Below, piece by piece: positions 16,236 to 23,620 of a DNA stretch of 42,442 bases (positions are counted from its first letter, which is position 1; every line of letters starts with the position of its first letter). Origin of the DNA: CAWFZT01 sp963820415 (GTDB lineage Bacteria; Chloroflexota; Anaerolineae; Anaerolineales; Anaerolineaceae); contig CAWFZT010000001.1 of NCBI GenBank assembly GCA_963820415.1, positions 1 to 42,442 on the forward strand, written 5' to 3'. The notes under the pieces are model-generated. The model was not told the origin of the DNA. It made no database searches and saw nothing but the letters and a program-made list of their open reading frames with translations. The position numbers and the translations under genes are program-made.

Positions 16236-17232
16236 CTAAAGCTTTACTACTGCGGCGCTCTCGGCAGAACGCGTAGCCGCCAGGGCCAGGTCCAGCGATA
16301 AGGCGCCCTCGCGCAGGGGCGTGCGCGTATCCCCACCTGTTTCAATGGCTTTCAGCAGATCCGACAACTCCAGGCGGTAATAATCCTGGTCGGATGAAAT
16401 GGAAACATTCTGAAGATAGGGGCCGCCGGTGTACGTGAACGTGGCATGGTTGGCGTCGCTAAATTCAGCGGTCAGGTTACGGGCGACCAACCGGTAATCA
16501 TTGATCCATTTGCCCGGGATGGCGCCATTCGAAGCATAGATCACGCCAATCCCGCCGTTCTTAAACCCTATCACCGTTCCGGAAACGTCCTCGACGGTGT
16601 AATCGGCCACGTCCCGGTGGAAAAGGTTATTTTGCAGGCTGTAGACGGTGACCGGGTCGCCCATCAGGTAGCGCATCAGGTCAACCATGTGAATGACCTG
16701 CTCGACCAACTGCCCCCCGGATTTGTCGCGCCTGCGCCACCAATCGGCATGCAGCGCATTGCAGAAGTAGCGGGCGCTCATCAGCCCCAACGGACCGGCC
16801 TTGCCGCTATCGATCAGGCTCTTTTAATTCTGTAACGGCTGCCCCAAAACGGAACATAAAACCGACCTGGGTTTTAATCCTGGCCGATTCTGCCGCTGCG
16901 ACCATTTTCCAGGCCTGCTCAGTGGTCAGGGCAACCGGTTTTTCGATCAACAGGTGGATACCGCGCGCTGCGGCAGCATCAACCTCATCCGTGTGCCCGA
17001 AAGGAGGAAGGCAAATGATCAGCAGGTCGAGTTTGGCTTCATCCAGCATGGGATGAAAGTCAGTATAGATTTTTGCCTCTTTCGCATATTTCTGCGCAAA
17101 AGCCTGGGCGTGTTCCGGGATAGTGTCACAAAATGCCGCCAGCTCGAGCTGGGAGGGTATCGAAGCAATATTTTCGGCGTGCCGGTTGGCAAACCCACCG
17201 CAGCCTAAAATGGCAGTTCGTAATGGTTTCAC
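16236..17232 (-). CDS. Gfo/Idh/MocA-family NAD(P)-dependent sugar oxidoreductase with one frameshift
   Basis: The N-terminal Rossmann half has ILGCGGFANRHAENI, DLLIICLPPFGHTDE and the catalytic motif IEKPVALT. After a one-base insertion near 16820 the frame continues as DSGKAGPLGLMSARYF, then SGGQLVEQVIHMVDLMRYLMG, which holds the conserved His-x-x-Asp of this family, and ends in SLDLALAATRSAESAA. Joined, it is about 331 residues, normal for the family. Members oxidise or epimerise sugars or inositols; the substrate is unknown. The start is a GTG at 17232 with a strong AGGAGGA five bases upstream. It is the last gene of the LacI-controlled importer operon, 15 bases after the dehydrogenase. 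Confidence 0.85.
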
Positions 17233-17247
17233 GGGGTTCCTCCTGGT

Positions 17248-18294
17248 TTATTTGCTGAAATCGAGCACAACCTGGATGGTTTTTTCTGATTCGCAGTCAC
17301 ACAGGCGGAACGCTTCGGCGGCTTCACTGAAAGGGTACACCTGGGTAATGATCGGCCGCAGGTTCAACACGCCTTCGGATTGCAGGCGCATGGCTGAGTG
17401 TACCAAGCGTTCCACGTTCCAGCGATAAGTCAGCTCGGGGCTGACGCCGAAAATTTGCGAACACACCACGTTAATGCGATTGTGATGAAACTCCTCACCC
17501 AGGTACAGGCCCTGACCGGCCCCCTGGAAGAAACCCATGGCGACCACTTTGGCGGAATAGGCCGTCGAACGGATAGCCTCGTGCAAGGCAGAATAAAAGC
17601 CGGTGGCTTCAATCGATACATCCGCGCCGCGCTTATCTGTCAGAGCTTTGATTTGTTCAGCGACGCCGCCCTTACTGCCGTTGATGGCTACATCGATAGC
17701 GCCAAGCTTTTGAGCCATTTCCAGGCGCATGTCGATCAGGTCTACGCCGATCACACGCGCCCCGGATTTCTTGGCCATTTGCGCCACGATCTGCCCAGGC
17801 GCTCCCATGCCGAAAACCGCCACCGTTTCGCTGATCCGGATGGCAGCGTCCAGAATCCCATTCAAAGAGATTGCCCCCATCTGCGAGAAAATTCCCAGGA
17901 TTGGGTCGAGGTTGGCAAATAAAACTCGCTTACTGGCGTACTCTTCGTCAACAATACGATGCGTGCGATGACCCCAGGTACCATAAATGATATCTCCGGG
18001 TTTCACCTGACTGACCTCTTTTCCCAGCTCGACTACCTTACCGCACTCTTCATATCCCCAGCCGCTGATCGGGTACTTCATCGAAGCCGTTTCGGCAAGC
18101 AAGAAGAGATGGGTCTTTTCGTCCCACTGCTTGTAGATATAGGGGTTGCTGCCGCGGTAAGCGGTCAACTCGGTGCCGGCGCTGATCCCCGAATAGAGAG
18201 TTTGCAGACGGACTTCCTTCGCAGTCAGGGGTCTATCTTCATATTCTTCAAAGCCTAGTTTGCGGGGTTCAGTAAATACAACAACTTTTCCCAT
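17248..18294 (-). CDS. Medium-chain (zinc-type alcohol) dehydrogenase-like oxidoreductase
   Basis: The 348-residue MDR-family protein has the GroES-like N-terminal fold with SGISAGTELTAYRG, a GYEECGKVVELG segment and a Rossmann domain with the nucleotide loop VFGMGAPGQIVAQ, then VIGVDLIDMRLEMAQKLGA. The structural zinc Cys tetrad is absent, as in the subgroup near BchC and related sugar dehydrogenases. It should oxidise an alcohol or sugar group with NAD(P). AAGGAG lies six bases before the ATG at 18294, excluding the longer frame that starts at 18336. It sits between permease and Gfo/Idh/MocA genes, so the pair probably processes the imported sugar. Confidence 0.82.
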   Translation of the reverse strand: MGKVVVFTEPRKLGFEEYEDRPLTAKEVRLQTLYSGISAGTELTAYRGSNPYIYKQWDEKTHLFLLAETASMKYPISGWGYEECGKVVELGKEVSQVKPGDIIYGTWGHRTHRIVDEEYASKRVLFANLDPILGIFSQMGAISLNGILDAAIRISETVAVFGMGAPGQIVAQMAKKSGARVIGVDLIDMRLEMAQKLGAIDVAINGSKGGVAEQIKALTDKRGADVSIEATGFYSALHEAIRSTAYSAKVVAMGFFQGAGQGLYLGEEFHHNRINVVCSQIFGVSPELTYRWNVERLVHSAMRLQSEGVLNLRPIITQVYPFSEAAEAFRLCDCESEKTIQVVLDFSK

Positions 18295-18352
18295 ATTAAG
18301 CTCCTTTGCTGGCGATTTTAGAAAAATAAATAACAACTGACTAAGAGCAAGC

Positions 18353-19228
18353 TTAGCCCTTAATGGCTCCTGCCGTCAACCCGCGTAAGAACTGGCGCTG
18401 CAGCAAAACGTAAACTACGACCAGCGGGAACGACGCGATGGTAATACCGGCTGAAATCAGGCTCAAATCGGAGGTATATCTGCCTTGAAAGAACATTAAT
18501 CCGAGGGTCAGGGGGCGGAATTCTTCCTTATTCAGGTAAATGAGCGGCATCAAGAAGGCGTTCCAGGTCCACACGAACTGGAAAATCGCCAGGGACGAAA
18601 TTGCCGGTGTGGTCAGGGGTAAGATAATATGCCAGAATACCTGGAATTCATTACAACCATCCACCCTGCCCGAATCGGAGAGCTCTACCGGCAAGCCGCG
18701 GAAAAAAGCCTGCATCAGATAGATGCCAAAAGGCATCCCCAGGCCGATGGCCGGAAGGATCATGGCTAAATAGGTGCCCAGCAGCCCGTAATCCTTCAAG
18801 TTGAAGTACAGTGGAATCATGATAGACTGAAAAGGCACCATTAACCCGATCAGGAATAAATAAAAGAAAACTTTCTTGCCAAAAAACTTATGCCGAGCAA
18901 AACCATACCCGGCCAGAGAAGACAACGCAACCACCCCTAAAACGGTGGGGAGAGAGATAATAATCGAATTGATCGAATATCTGCTGAAGCGTCCGGTCGT
19001 CCAGGCAGTTACCAGGTTGGCCGGATTTAAAGATGTTGGCAATGCAATTGGGTTGGCGTTGATCTCCATTTTCGTTTTGAAAGCCGAAGACCACATTAAA
19101 ACCACTGGGGCCACTGTGAGAATCAAAACGATAGACAAAACCAGGTACTGCAGGAATGCGATTGAAAATCTTCTGGCTTTTACCCCAGAGGAGCTGCGAA
19201 AAACTTGATTCTGGCCAGCCGTATTCAT
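18353..19228 (-). CDS. Sugar ABC importer permease, MalG-type (CUT1)
   Basis: The 291-residue inner-membrane protein has six predicted transmembrane segments and the C-terminal EAA loop region (ELSDSGRVDGCNEFQVFWHIILP). The loop that docks the ATPase keeps the DG and F-x-x-I-x-L-P residues but has SDSG where EEAA or EAA is usual. It ends in LRGLTAGAIKG, the typical CUT1 end. It overlaps the MalF-type permease by four bases (ATGA), so both are translated together to form the transmembrane dimer. No ATPase gene is in the cluster; a shared MsmK-like subunit encoded elsewhere is likely. Confidence 0.93.
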   Translation of the reverse strand: MNTAGQNQVFRSSSGVKARRFSIAFLQYLVLSIVLILTVAPVVLMWSSAFKTKMEINANPIALPTSLNPANLVTAWTTGRFSRYSINSIIISLPTVLGVVALSSLAGYGFARHKFFGKKVFFYLFLIGLMVPFQSIMIPLYFNLKDYGLLGTYLAMILPAIGLGMPFGIYLMQAFFRGLPVELSDSGRVDGCNEFQVFWHIILPLTTPAISSLAIFQFVWTWNAFLMPLIYLNKEEFRPLTLGLMFFQGRYTSDLSLISAGITIASFPLVVVYVLLQRQFLRGLTAGAIKG

Positions 19229-20145
19229 TCACCCGCCTCCCCTCTATCCCGCAAGGTAATATAGAAATAAGAAGTAACCAGTGAGAGGACCGTCATCACC
19301 ATGGTCAGGGTAGTGCCATAGCCAATATCGTTCTGCTGAAAGGAAATTTTATAGGTATAGGTGCCGATTAATTCGGTATGGTTGGCGGGACCGCCCCCGG
19401 TCATGATCTGGACGATATCAAAGACATTGAAACCGCCAATCAAGGTATAAACAATGACCATGTTCAACACATTCCTGAGCTGAGGGATAATCACAAAGAA
19501 GAATTGCTGCAAGGAATTGGCGCCATCTATCTTTGAAGCTTCAACCAAGTCGCTGTCGATATTCTGCAAACCAGCCATAAAAATCACCACACAGAAGCCA
19601 AAATATCCCCACACCGCCGCCGCAATTACGCAGTACAGCGCTAGCTTTGGATCACCCAGCCAGCCTGTAGTCAGGGAACCCAAGCCAATCGATTGCAGAA
19701 TATAATTCAACAAGCCGAAGAGCGGGTTATAAATCCAGCCCCAGATCATACCAACTACCACACCGGAAAGCACGTAGGGCAGAAAATAAGCCGTCTGGAA
19801 AATCAGCCGGCCACGCTTGATGGTAGACAGGAGCACCGCCAGGGGTAGGCCTATGATTATCGGGGCAATGGTTCCAATCACCACCCAGATCAGGTTGTGG
19901 CTAAGGGACAGCTTCAACAACTCATCCTGGAACAGGTGGGCATAGTTTGCCAGCCCGACAAACTTCTTGACCGGATCCACCCCATTCCAACTGGTCAGGC
20001 TGTAATAAATAGAAGTGATGAACGGGCTGATAAAAAAAGCCGCATACATGACCAGGGCGGGAAGGATGAAAAGGAATCCCGCTTTATTCTGGTTGATCCA
20101 CTTCGAGGTCGGAGATCTTTTTGAAAGTAGGGTCTTTACGGTCAT
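19225..20145 (-). CDS. Sugar ABC importer permease, MalF-type (CUT1)
   Basis: The 306-residue protein has a charged N-terminus, about six transmembrane segments (first FLFILPALVMYAAFF) and an EAA loop VEASKIDGANSLQQFFFVIIP. It pairs with the MalG-type permease encoded next. The ATG at 20145 has GAGGAAG immediately upstream; the TTG at 20157 lies in front of that site and is rejected. A strong hairpin lies between this gene and the binding-protein gene. Family membership is clear; the sugar is not. Confidence 0.92.
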   Translation of the reverse strand: MTVKTLLSKRSPTSKWINQNKAGFLFILPALVMYAAFFISPFITSIYYSLTSWNGVDPVKKFVGLANYAHLFQDELLKLSLSHNLIWVVIGTIAPIIIGLPLAVLLSTIKRGRLIFQTAYFLPYVLSGVVVGMIWGWIYNPLFGLLNYILQSIGLGSLTTGWLGDPKLALYCVIAAAVWGYFGFCVVIFMAGLQNIDSDLVEASKIDGANSLQQFFFVIIPQLRNVLNMVIVYTLIGGFNVFDIVQIMTGGGPANHTELIGTYTYKISFQQNDIGYGTTLTMVMTVLSLVTSYFYITLRDRGEAGE

Positions 20146-20159
20146 GCTTCCTCGCAAGG

Positions 20160-20189
20160 TGGAGCAGAGGAACTACGTCCTCTGCTCCA
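20160..20189 (-). promoter_or_regulatory. Intercistronic hairpin between the binding-protein and permease genes
   Basis: The arms 20160-20171 and 20178-20189 form a perfect 12-bp stem (TGGAGCAGAGGA and its complement) with a 6-base loop, without a T-run. In maltose-type operons such hairpins protect the upstream mRNA so that more binding protein than permease is made. That role is inferred from position. Confidence 0.6.
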
Positions 20190-20217
20190 TCCTAAAAAGA
20201 AAGACGCACAGGTTATT

Positions 20218-21604
20218 TTATTTGGTGACTTTCCCGGCCGCTATGGCATCTTCCCAGGCTTTTTCCAGATCCGCAGCTTGCTGTTCGGGGGTCTTCTCAC
20301 CCAGCAGCACAGACTGGAAGCCATCGCCCATGGCAGAATTGAAATTATCCGGCGTAAGCACATCAATGTTGTAGCCCATATCCTGGGTCTGCAGAGCCTG
20401 CACGGCAAAGCCCAGCAGTGGGGGTATCTTCATATTGGTGATATCCACCTTGATGGGTGGAATCTTATTCAATTTCTCCAACCAGACCGGAGCCGCGTCA
20501 GAGGAGAAGAGGAAGTCCAGGTATTGGGTAGCCTCTTTGGGGTGCTTCGTGCTGGCAGAAACGAAGTAGCCAGAACCCAGGCCGGCGGGTGGGAAGATCG
20601 GCTTACCGTCGATGGACGGGAAGAAGAACCAGCCCACGTCAAAGTCCTTCACATTTGTGACGATATCAGAAATCAGCCAGGTTCCGGTGAAGTCCATCAG
20701 GGCTTTTCCACTGTAGAAGAGCGCATTGCCATCGTCATACTTTACCGCCGTGGTATTTGGGATGAAGCAGCCGGCCTTGTTCATGTCGACGAAGAAGAGC
20801 TGGATGCCCTTGATTATATCAGGGGTATCCCAGCGGCCATCTCCGTGCAGGATATTGTCAATCCCCGTCGGGCCAATCAGGTTGTTGGTAAGCAGGCTGA
20901 ATTGATGGTAAGCCTCCCATTTATCGCTGTCGGCAAAGGCAATCGGGACATAGCCAGCCGCCTTGGCCTTCTGGCAGAGCGGGATCAAATCATCGTAGGT
21001 CTTGGGAACCGAGAGGCCGAGTTTATCGAAAAGGGTCTTGTTGTAGTATGCGCCGACGAACTCGAGCTCATTACCGATCCCATATACCTTGCCTTTGAAG
21101 GTGGTGCGCGCCTTAGTCCAGGTAAAGATACGGTCATCCCATTTATAAAGCGCGTAATAATCGTCCAGAGGCAGGAGCAGGCCAGCATTGGCCAGAACGC
21201 CGCCGAAGCCAGGCCCTGTATCGTAATAGATGACGTCTGGACCGGTGCCGGAAGCCAGCTCCGTCTGCACCATGGTGCGCATGTTGTCAGACGTGACAGC
21301 ATCTCGTTTGATCTTGATGTTCGGATACTTTGCCATGAACATCTGGCTGAGCAAATCCATGCCAGCGTTATCAGACGCTTCGGTGAATTGGTCCAGCACA
21401 TTGATCGTCACTACCTGGGCCTGGGGCGCCTGGGTGGGAGGCGGAGCCTGGGTGGCAGCCGGGCTGGGTGGCAGCCGGTGCCTGGGTGGGCTGGGCTGCA
21501 ACCTGAGTGGGTTGGGCCGCCTGGGTGGCGGTAGCAGCCGGTTGGCAGCCAGCCATACCCATGACGAAGACAAAAATCATCAGCAAACCAAACAGCTTTT
21601 TCAT
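20218..21604 (-). CDS. Sugar-binding lipoprotein of the ABC importer (family 1), with one frameshift near the N-terminus
   Basis: The gene begins at 21604 with MKKLFGLLMIFVFVMGMAGC, a lipoprotein signal whose Cys is in the lipobox MAGC, then a Gln/Pro/Thr/Ala linker. Near 21466 one extra base in a C/G run shifts the frame. The mature domain then runs on as VVTINVLDQFTEASDNAG, VIYYDTGPGFGG, KVYGIGNELEFVGAYYNK, FTGTWLISDIV and KHPKEATQYLDFLFSSDAAP, typical of solute-binding family 1. Total length is about 461 residues. The protein sits on the outside of the membrane and delivers a sugar or oligosaccharide to the permeases. GGAG precedes the ATG. Two LacI-type operators lie upstream. Confidence 0.9.
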
Positions 21605-21699
21605 GATTCTCTACTCCTTTTACACAACATATGGGTTAGAAGAGTTCTTGGACGATACAGCACAGGAAAAGTTTTAGAAAATCACCTCCTTTTCAGGCC

Positions 21700-21719
21700 A
21701 TGTGTCATCGATGACACAT
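21700..21719. promoter_or_regulatory. LacI-family operator 1 (binding-protein promoter region)
   Basis: ATGTGTCATCGATGACACAT is a perfect 20-bp palindrome with the central CG step typical of LacI-family operators. It is 96 bases upstream of the binding-protein ATG and repeats at 21770-21787 and, with one change, at 22904-22921. Confidence 0.8.
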
Positions 21720-21769
21720 TCGCCGCCACAAACTGCTCAGATTGTTAAGTTCCAACCACTAAAGGTTAT

Positions 21770-21787
21770 TGTGTCATCGATGACACA
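21770..21787. promoter_or_regulatory. LacI-family operator 2
   Basis: TGTGTCATCGATGACACA is identical to the core of operator 1. The centres are about 69 bp apart, so a tetrameric or paired repressor could loop the DNA between them. It lies 14 bases after the end of the LacI gene. Confidence 0.8.
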
Positions 21788-21800
21788 GCAACCCAAAAAA

Positions 21801-22850
21801 TCAATCCGCGTAATATCGCTTCGGGAAACCAGTGGAAGAGCGAATTTTCAAGCTGGTTTTTAAATGAATGGTCTGGTAACCATCCGGAGATTCGCCGTCG
21901 TTGCCCAATACCTCAATAGCCAGCCTGGCAGCCGATACCCCAATGTCGAAAACAGGCTGCTGGACAGAGGTTAAAGGAGGAGCGAGAAATTGAGCATAGG
22001 TATCATCAAACCCAATCACAGAGATATCTTCTGGAACTCTTAAATTATTCTGATAAATGGCCTGCAAAACCCCCGAAGCCATGATATCGCACCCCACCAG
22101 GACTGCGGTTATTCCCGGTTTGAGCTCCAGGAACTGCTGCATCCCGCGATAACCGTCTTCAATCGAGTAAAGGTCGCCGGTTGCAATCCATTCTTCGAGC
22201 GAGGTGATCCCATGACGGATCAGCGTATCGCGGTAACCGGCCAGACGTTGATTGTCGACCTCATCTTGAGGCGAAGGGAGAGAAGCATTTGTGCCAATGA
22301 AGGCGATACGACGGTGCCCCAGTTGAATCAAATGCTCCATAGCGCTGACTGCACCAACGTAATTATCTACCAACACGCGATGTGTGTTGATATGAGTAGG
22401 TCGTTCCACCTGTATGACCGGGATTCCAGCCTGTTTCGCCAGCAACACATTCTGCGGGTCTTGAGGTGTCGCAAAAATGATGGCGTCCATCTGGCGGCGG
22501 ATGAAGATTTCAACCCCCTGGCGCTCACGCACGGAATCCGAAAGCGCATTCCAAATCAACACGTTGTAGTCGTGCTGCATGGCTTCTTGCTCGATCCCGA
22601 GTTCGATCCCAGGGAAAAATGGGTTCGGGACAATGGTGGTCAGCAAAAGGCCCAGGGTCATCGACCGACTGCGCCGCAGGCTTTGTGCCACCAGGTTGAG
22701 GCGAAAACCGGTCCCCTTGATGGCTGCATTTACTCTTTCCTTGGCTTCTGGAGAGACATAACCGCGACTATGCAGCACCCGCCCCACCGTGGCAGTAGAG
22801 ACCCTGGCCGCGCTGGCTACATCTTTCATGGTAACTTTTCTATCTGCCAT
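21801..22850 (-). CDS. LacI-family transcriptional repressor of the sugar importer operon
   Basis: The 349-residue protein has an N-terminal helix-turn-helix (VTMKDVASAARVSTATVGRVL, about residues 5-26), a hinge helix (SPEAKERVNAAI) and a periplasmic-binding-like ligand domain with LGLLLTTIVPNPFFPGIELG, ISVIGFDDTYAQFLAPPLTSVQQP and the C-terminal RSSTGFP. It should repress the operon until a sugar binds. The three operators of the same palindrome lie at its own promoter (22904-22921) and before the binding-protein gene, which supports control of both and autoregulation. The ATG at 22850 has a weak AGGTAA upstream. Confidence 0.93.
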   Translation of the reverse strand: MADRKVTMKDVASAARVSTATVGRVLHSRGYVSPEAKERVNAAIKGTGFRLNLVAQSLRRSRSMTLGLLLTTIVPNPFFPGIELGIEQEAMQHDYNVLIWNALSDSVRERQGVEIFIRRQMDAIIFATPQDPQNVLLAKQAGIPVIQVERPTHINTHRVLVDNYVGAVSAMEHLIQLGHRRIAFIGTNASLPSPQDEVDNQRLAGYRDTLIRHGITSLEEWIATGDLYSIEDGYRGMQQFLELKPGITAVLVGCDIMASGVLQAIYQNNLRVPEDISVIGFDDTYAQFLAPPLTSVQQPVFDIGVSAARLAIEVLGNDGESPDGYQTIHLKTSLKIRSSTGFPKRYYAD

Positions 22851-22887
22851 TTAGTTACCTGCATTGTCAAGTTAAAAGTGTGGAAAA

Positions 22888-22921
22888 TGTGTCATCTTTA
22901 CCATGTGTTATCGATGACACA
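22888..22921. promoter_or_regulatory. LacI-family operator 3 and half-site at the repressor promoter
   Basis: TGTGTTATCGATGACACA at 22904-22921 differs from operators 1 and 2 by one base in one arm. A separate half-site TGTGTCATC is at 22888-22896. The pair lies 38-71 bases upstream of the repressor ATG. Confidence 0.75.
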
Positions 22922-22965
22922 TTCATTATAGCAAGCTCACCCTAAAAGTCAAGCCCCTTCCGCAC

Positions 22966-23307
22966 TTAGCGATAAAATTCAGTACCCCTCTCATCCGGGT
23001 TGATGTGCCCTTCCGATTTCAGGCGCTGGTATGCCTGCTCCAGATCAGCCTCCAGCTCTAGCTCGATACCGAAATAGATCGCCACCTCGTAGGCGCAGCG
23101 CAAAACCTGCATCAATTCATGCGCCAGGCGGGTTTTGTCAGGCTCACCGTATTTCTGGCGCTTGATGCCGCTCCCTTCAAAAAGGTTGACCTCTTGGGCC
23201 AACTCGCCGCACTCTTCCAACAGGCGGGTTATGATCTGGAAAGGCTCGAAGCCTTCGGGAAATCTGTGTTTCATGCCTTTACTGACGGTGGGAAGCTTTC
23301 CGAACAT
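22966..23307 (-). CDS. MazG-like nucleotide pyrophosphohydrolase
   Basis: The 113-residue helical protein has the MazG-type first motif LLEECGELAQEVNLFEG (E-x-x-x-E) and a second motif HELMQVLRCAYEVAIYFGI, where the usual D-E-x-x-D core is changed to H-E-L-M. The family hydrolyses nucleoside triphosphates to monophosphates for housecleaning; the altered second motif leaves activity uncertain. The ATG at 23307 with GAGG five bases upstream is preferred to the one at 23337. It begins seven bases after the stop of the HIT remnant. Confidence 0.65.
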   Translation of the reverse strand: MFGKLPTVSKGMKHRFPEGFEPFQIITRLLEECGELAQEVNLFEGSGIKRQKYGEPDKTRLAHELMQVLRCAYEVAIYFGIELELEADLEQAYQRLKSEGHINPDERGTEFYR

Positions 23308-23314
23308 GTTTACC

Positions 23315-23531
23315 TCACAGGTGTTTCTGGATTGCATGGGAGATCTTTTGGATCAACTCCCGGTCGCGCTCATAATCGAATCGCACAGCGTCAATTTGCT
23401 CCTGCGGATACGACCAGGAGTTCCCCTTTACGCAGTTCCTCCGGCTCGGATAGATAGCGCGGCACGATGTGGGTATGCAGGAGCGGAAGCGAGTTGCCCA
23501 TATTGATATTATTGATTTTATAGCGATACAT
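23315..23531 (-). pseudogene. Remnant of a HIT-family protein, N-terminally truncated and frameshifted
   Basis: The frame from the ATG at 23531 gives a short lead, then NMGNSLPLLHTHIVPRYLSEPEELRKG, which holds the HIT core H-x-H-I-x-P-R-Y. One extra base in a CCCC run (23423-23426) shifts the frame. After it the sequence reads NSWSYPQEQID, then RFDYERDRELIQKISHAIQKHL and stops at 23317-23315, a good C-terminal end for this family. HIT proteins are nucleotide hydrolases or transferases of about 130-150 residues. The first 50-60 residues before the active-site strand are missing, and stops in the AT-rich DNA upstream rule out extension. So truncation is probably real, though the frameshift may be an error. 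Confidence 0.65.
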
Positions 23532-23534
23532 TGT

Positions 23535-23596
23535 TAATTATTTCAATCTGCATATTGATTTTATCAATATATCGTTGTATAATATTGAAATAATTA
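23535..23596. promoter_or_regulatory. Promoter with nested inverted repeats upstream of the ABC exporter operon
   Basis: A sigma-70-type promoter is present on the plus strand: TTGATT 23555-23560, 17 bp, TATAAT 23578-23583. It is enclosed by a perfect 13-bp inverted repeat (23535-23547 and 23584-23596, TAATTATTTCAAT and its complement). A second one (ATATTGA 23552-23558 and TCAATAT 23564-23570) covers the -35 and spacer. This is a dense operator arrangement, but no regulator gene is adjacent, so the protein that binds here is unknown. Confidence 0.65.
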
Positions 23597-23620
23597 TCCG
23601 ACCTGACTAAGAAAGTATTT

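Noticed and set aside
20278..21534. 418-residue ORF antisense to the binding-protein gene
   Set aside because: It runs opposite a clear family 1 binding protein and shows no family features.
21681..21694. Perfect AAAGGAGGTGATTTT-type ribosome site on the minus strand
   Set aside because: The only possible start after it (GTG) gives three codons before TAA, so no leader peptide of credible size.
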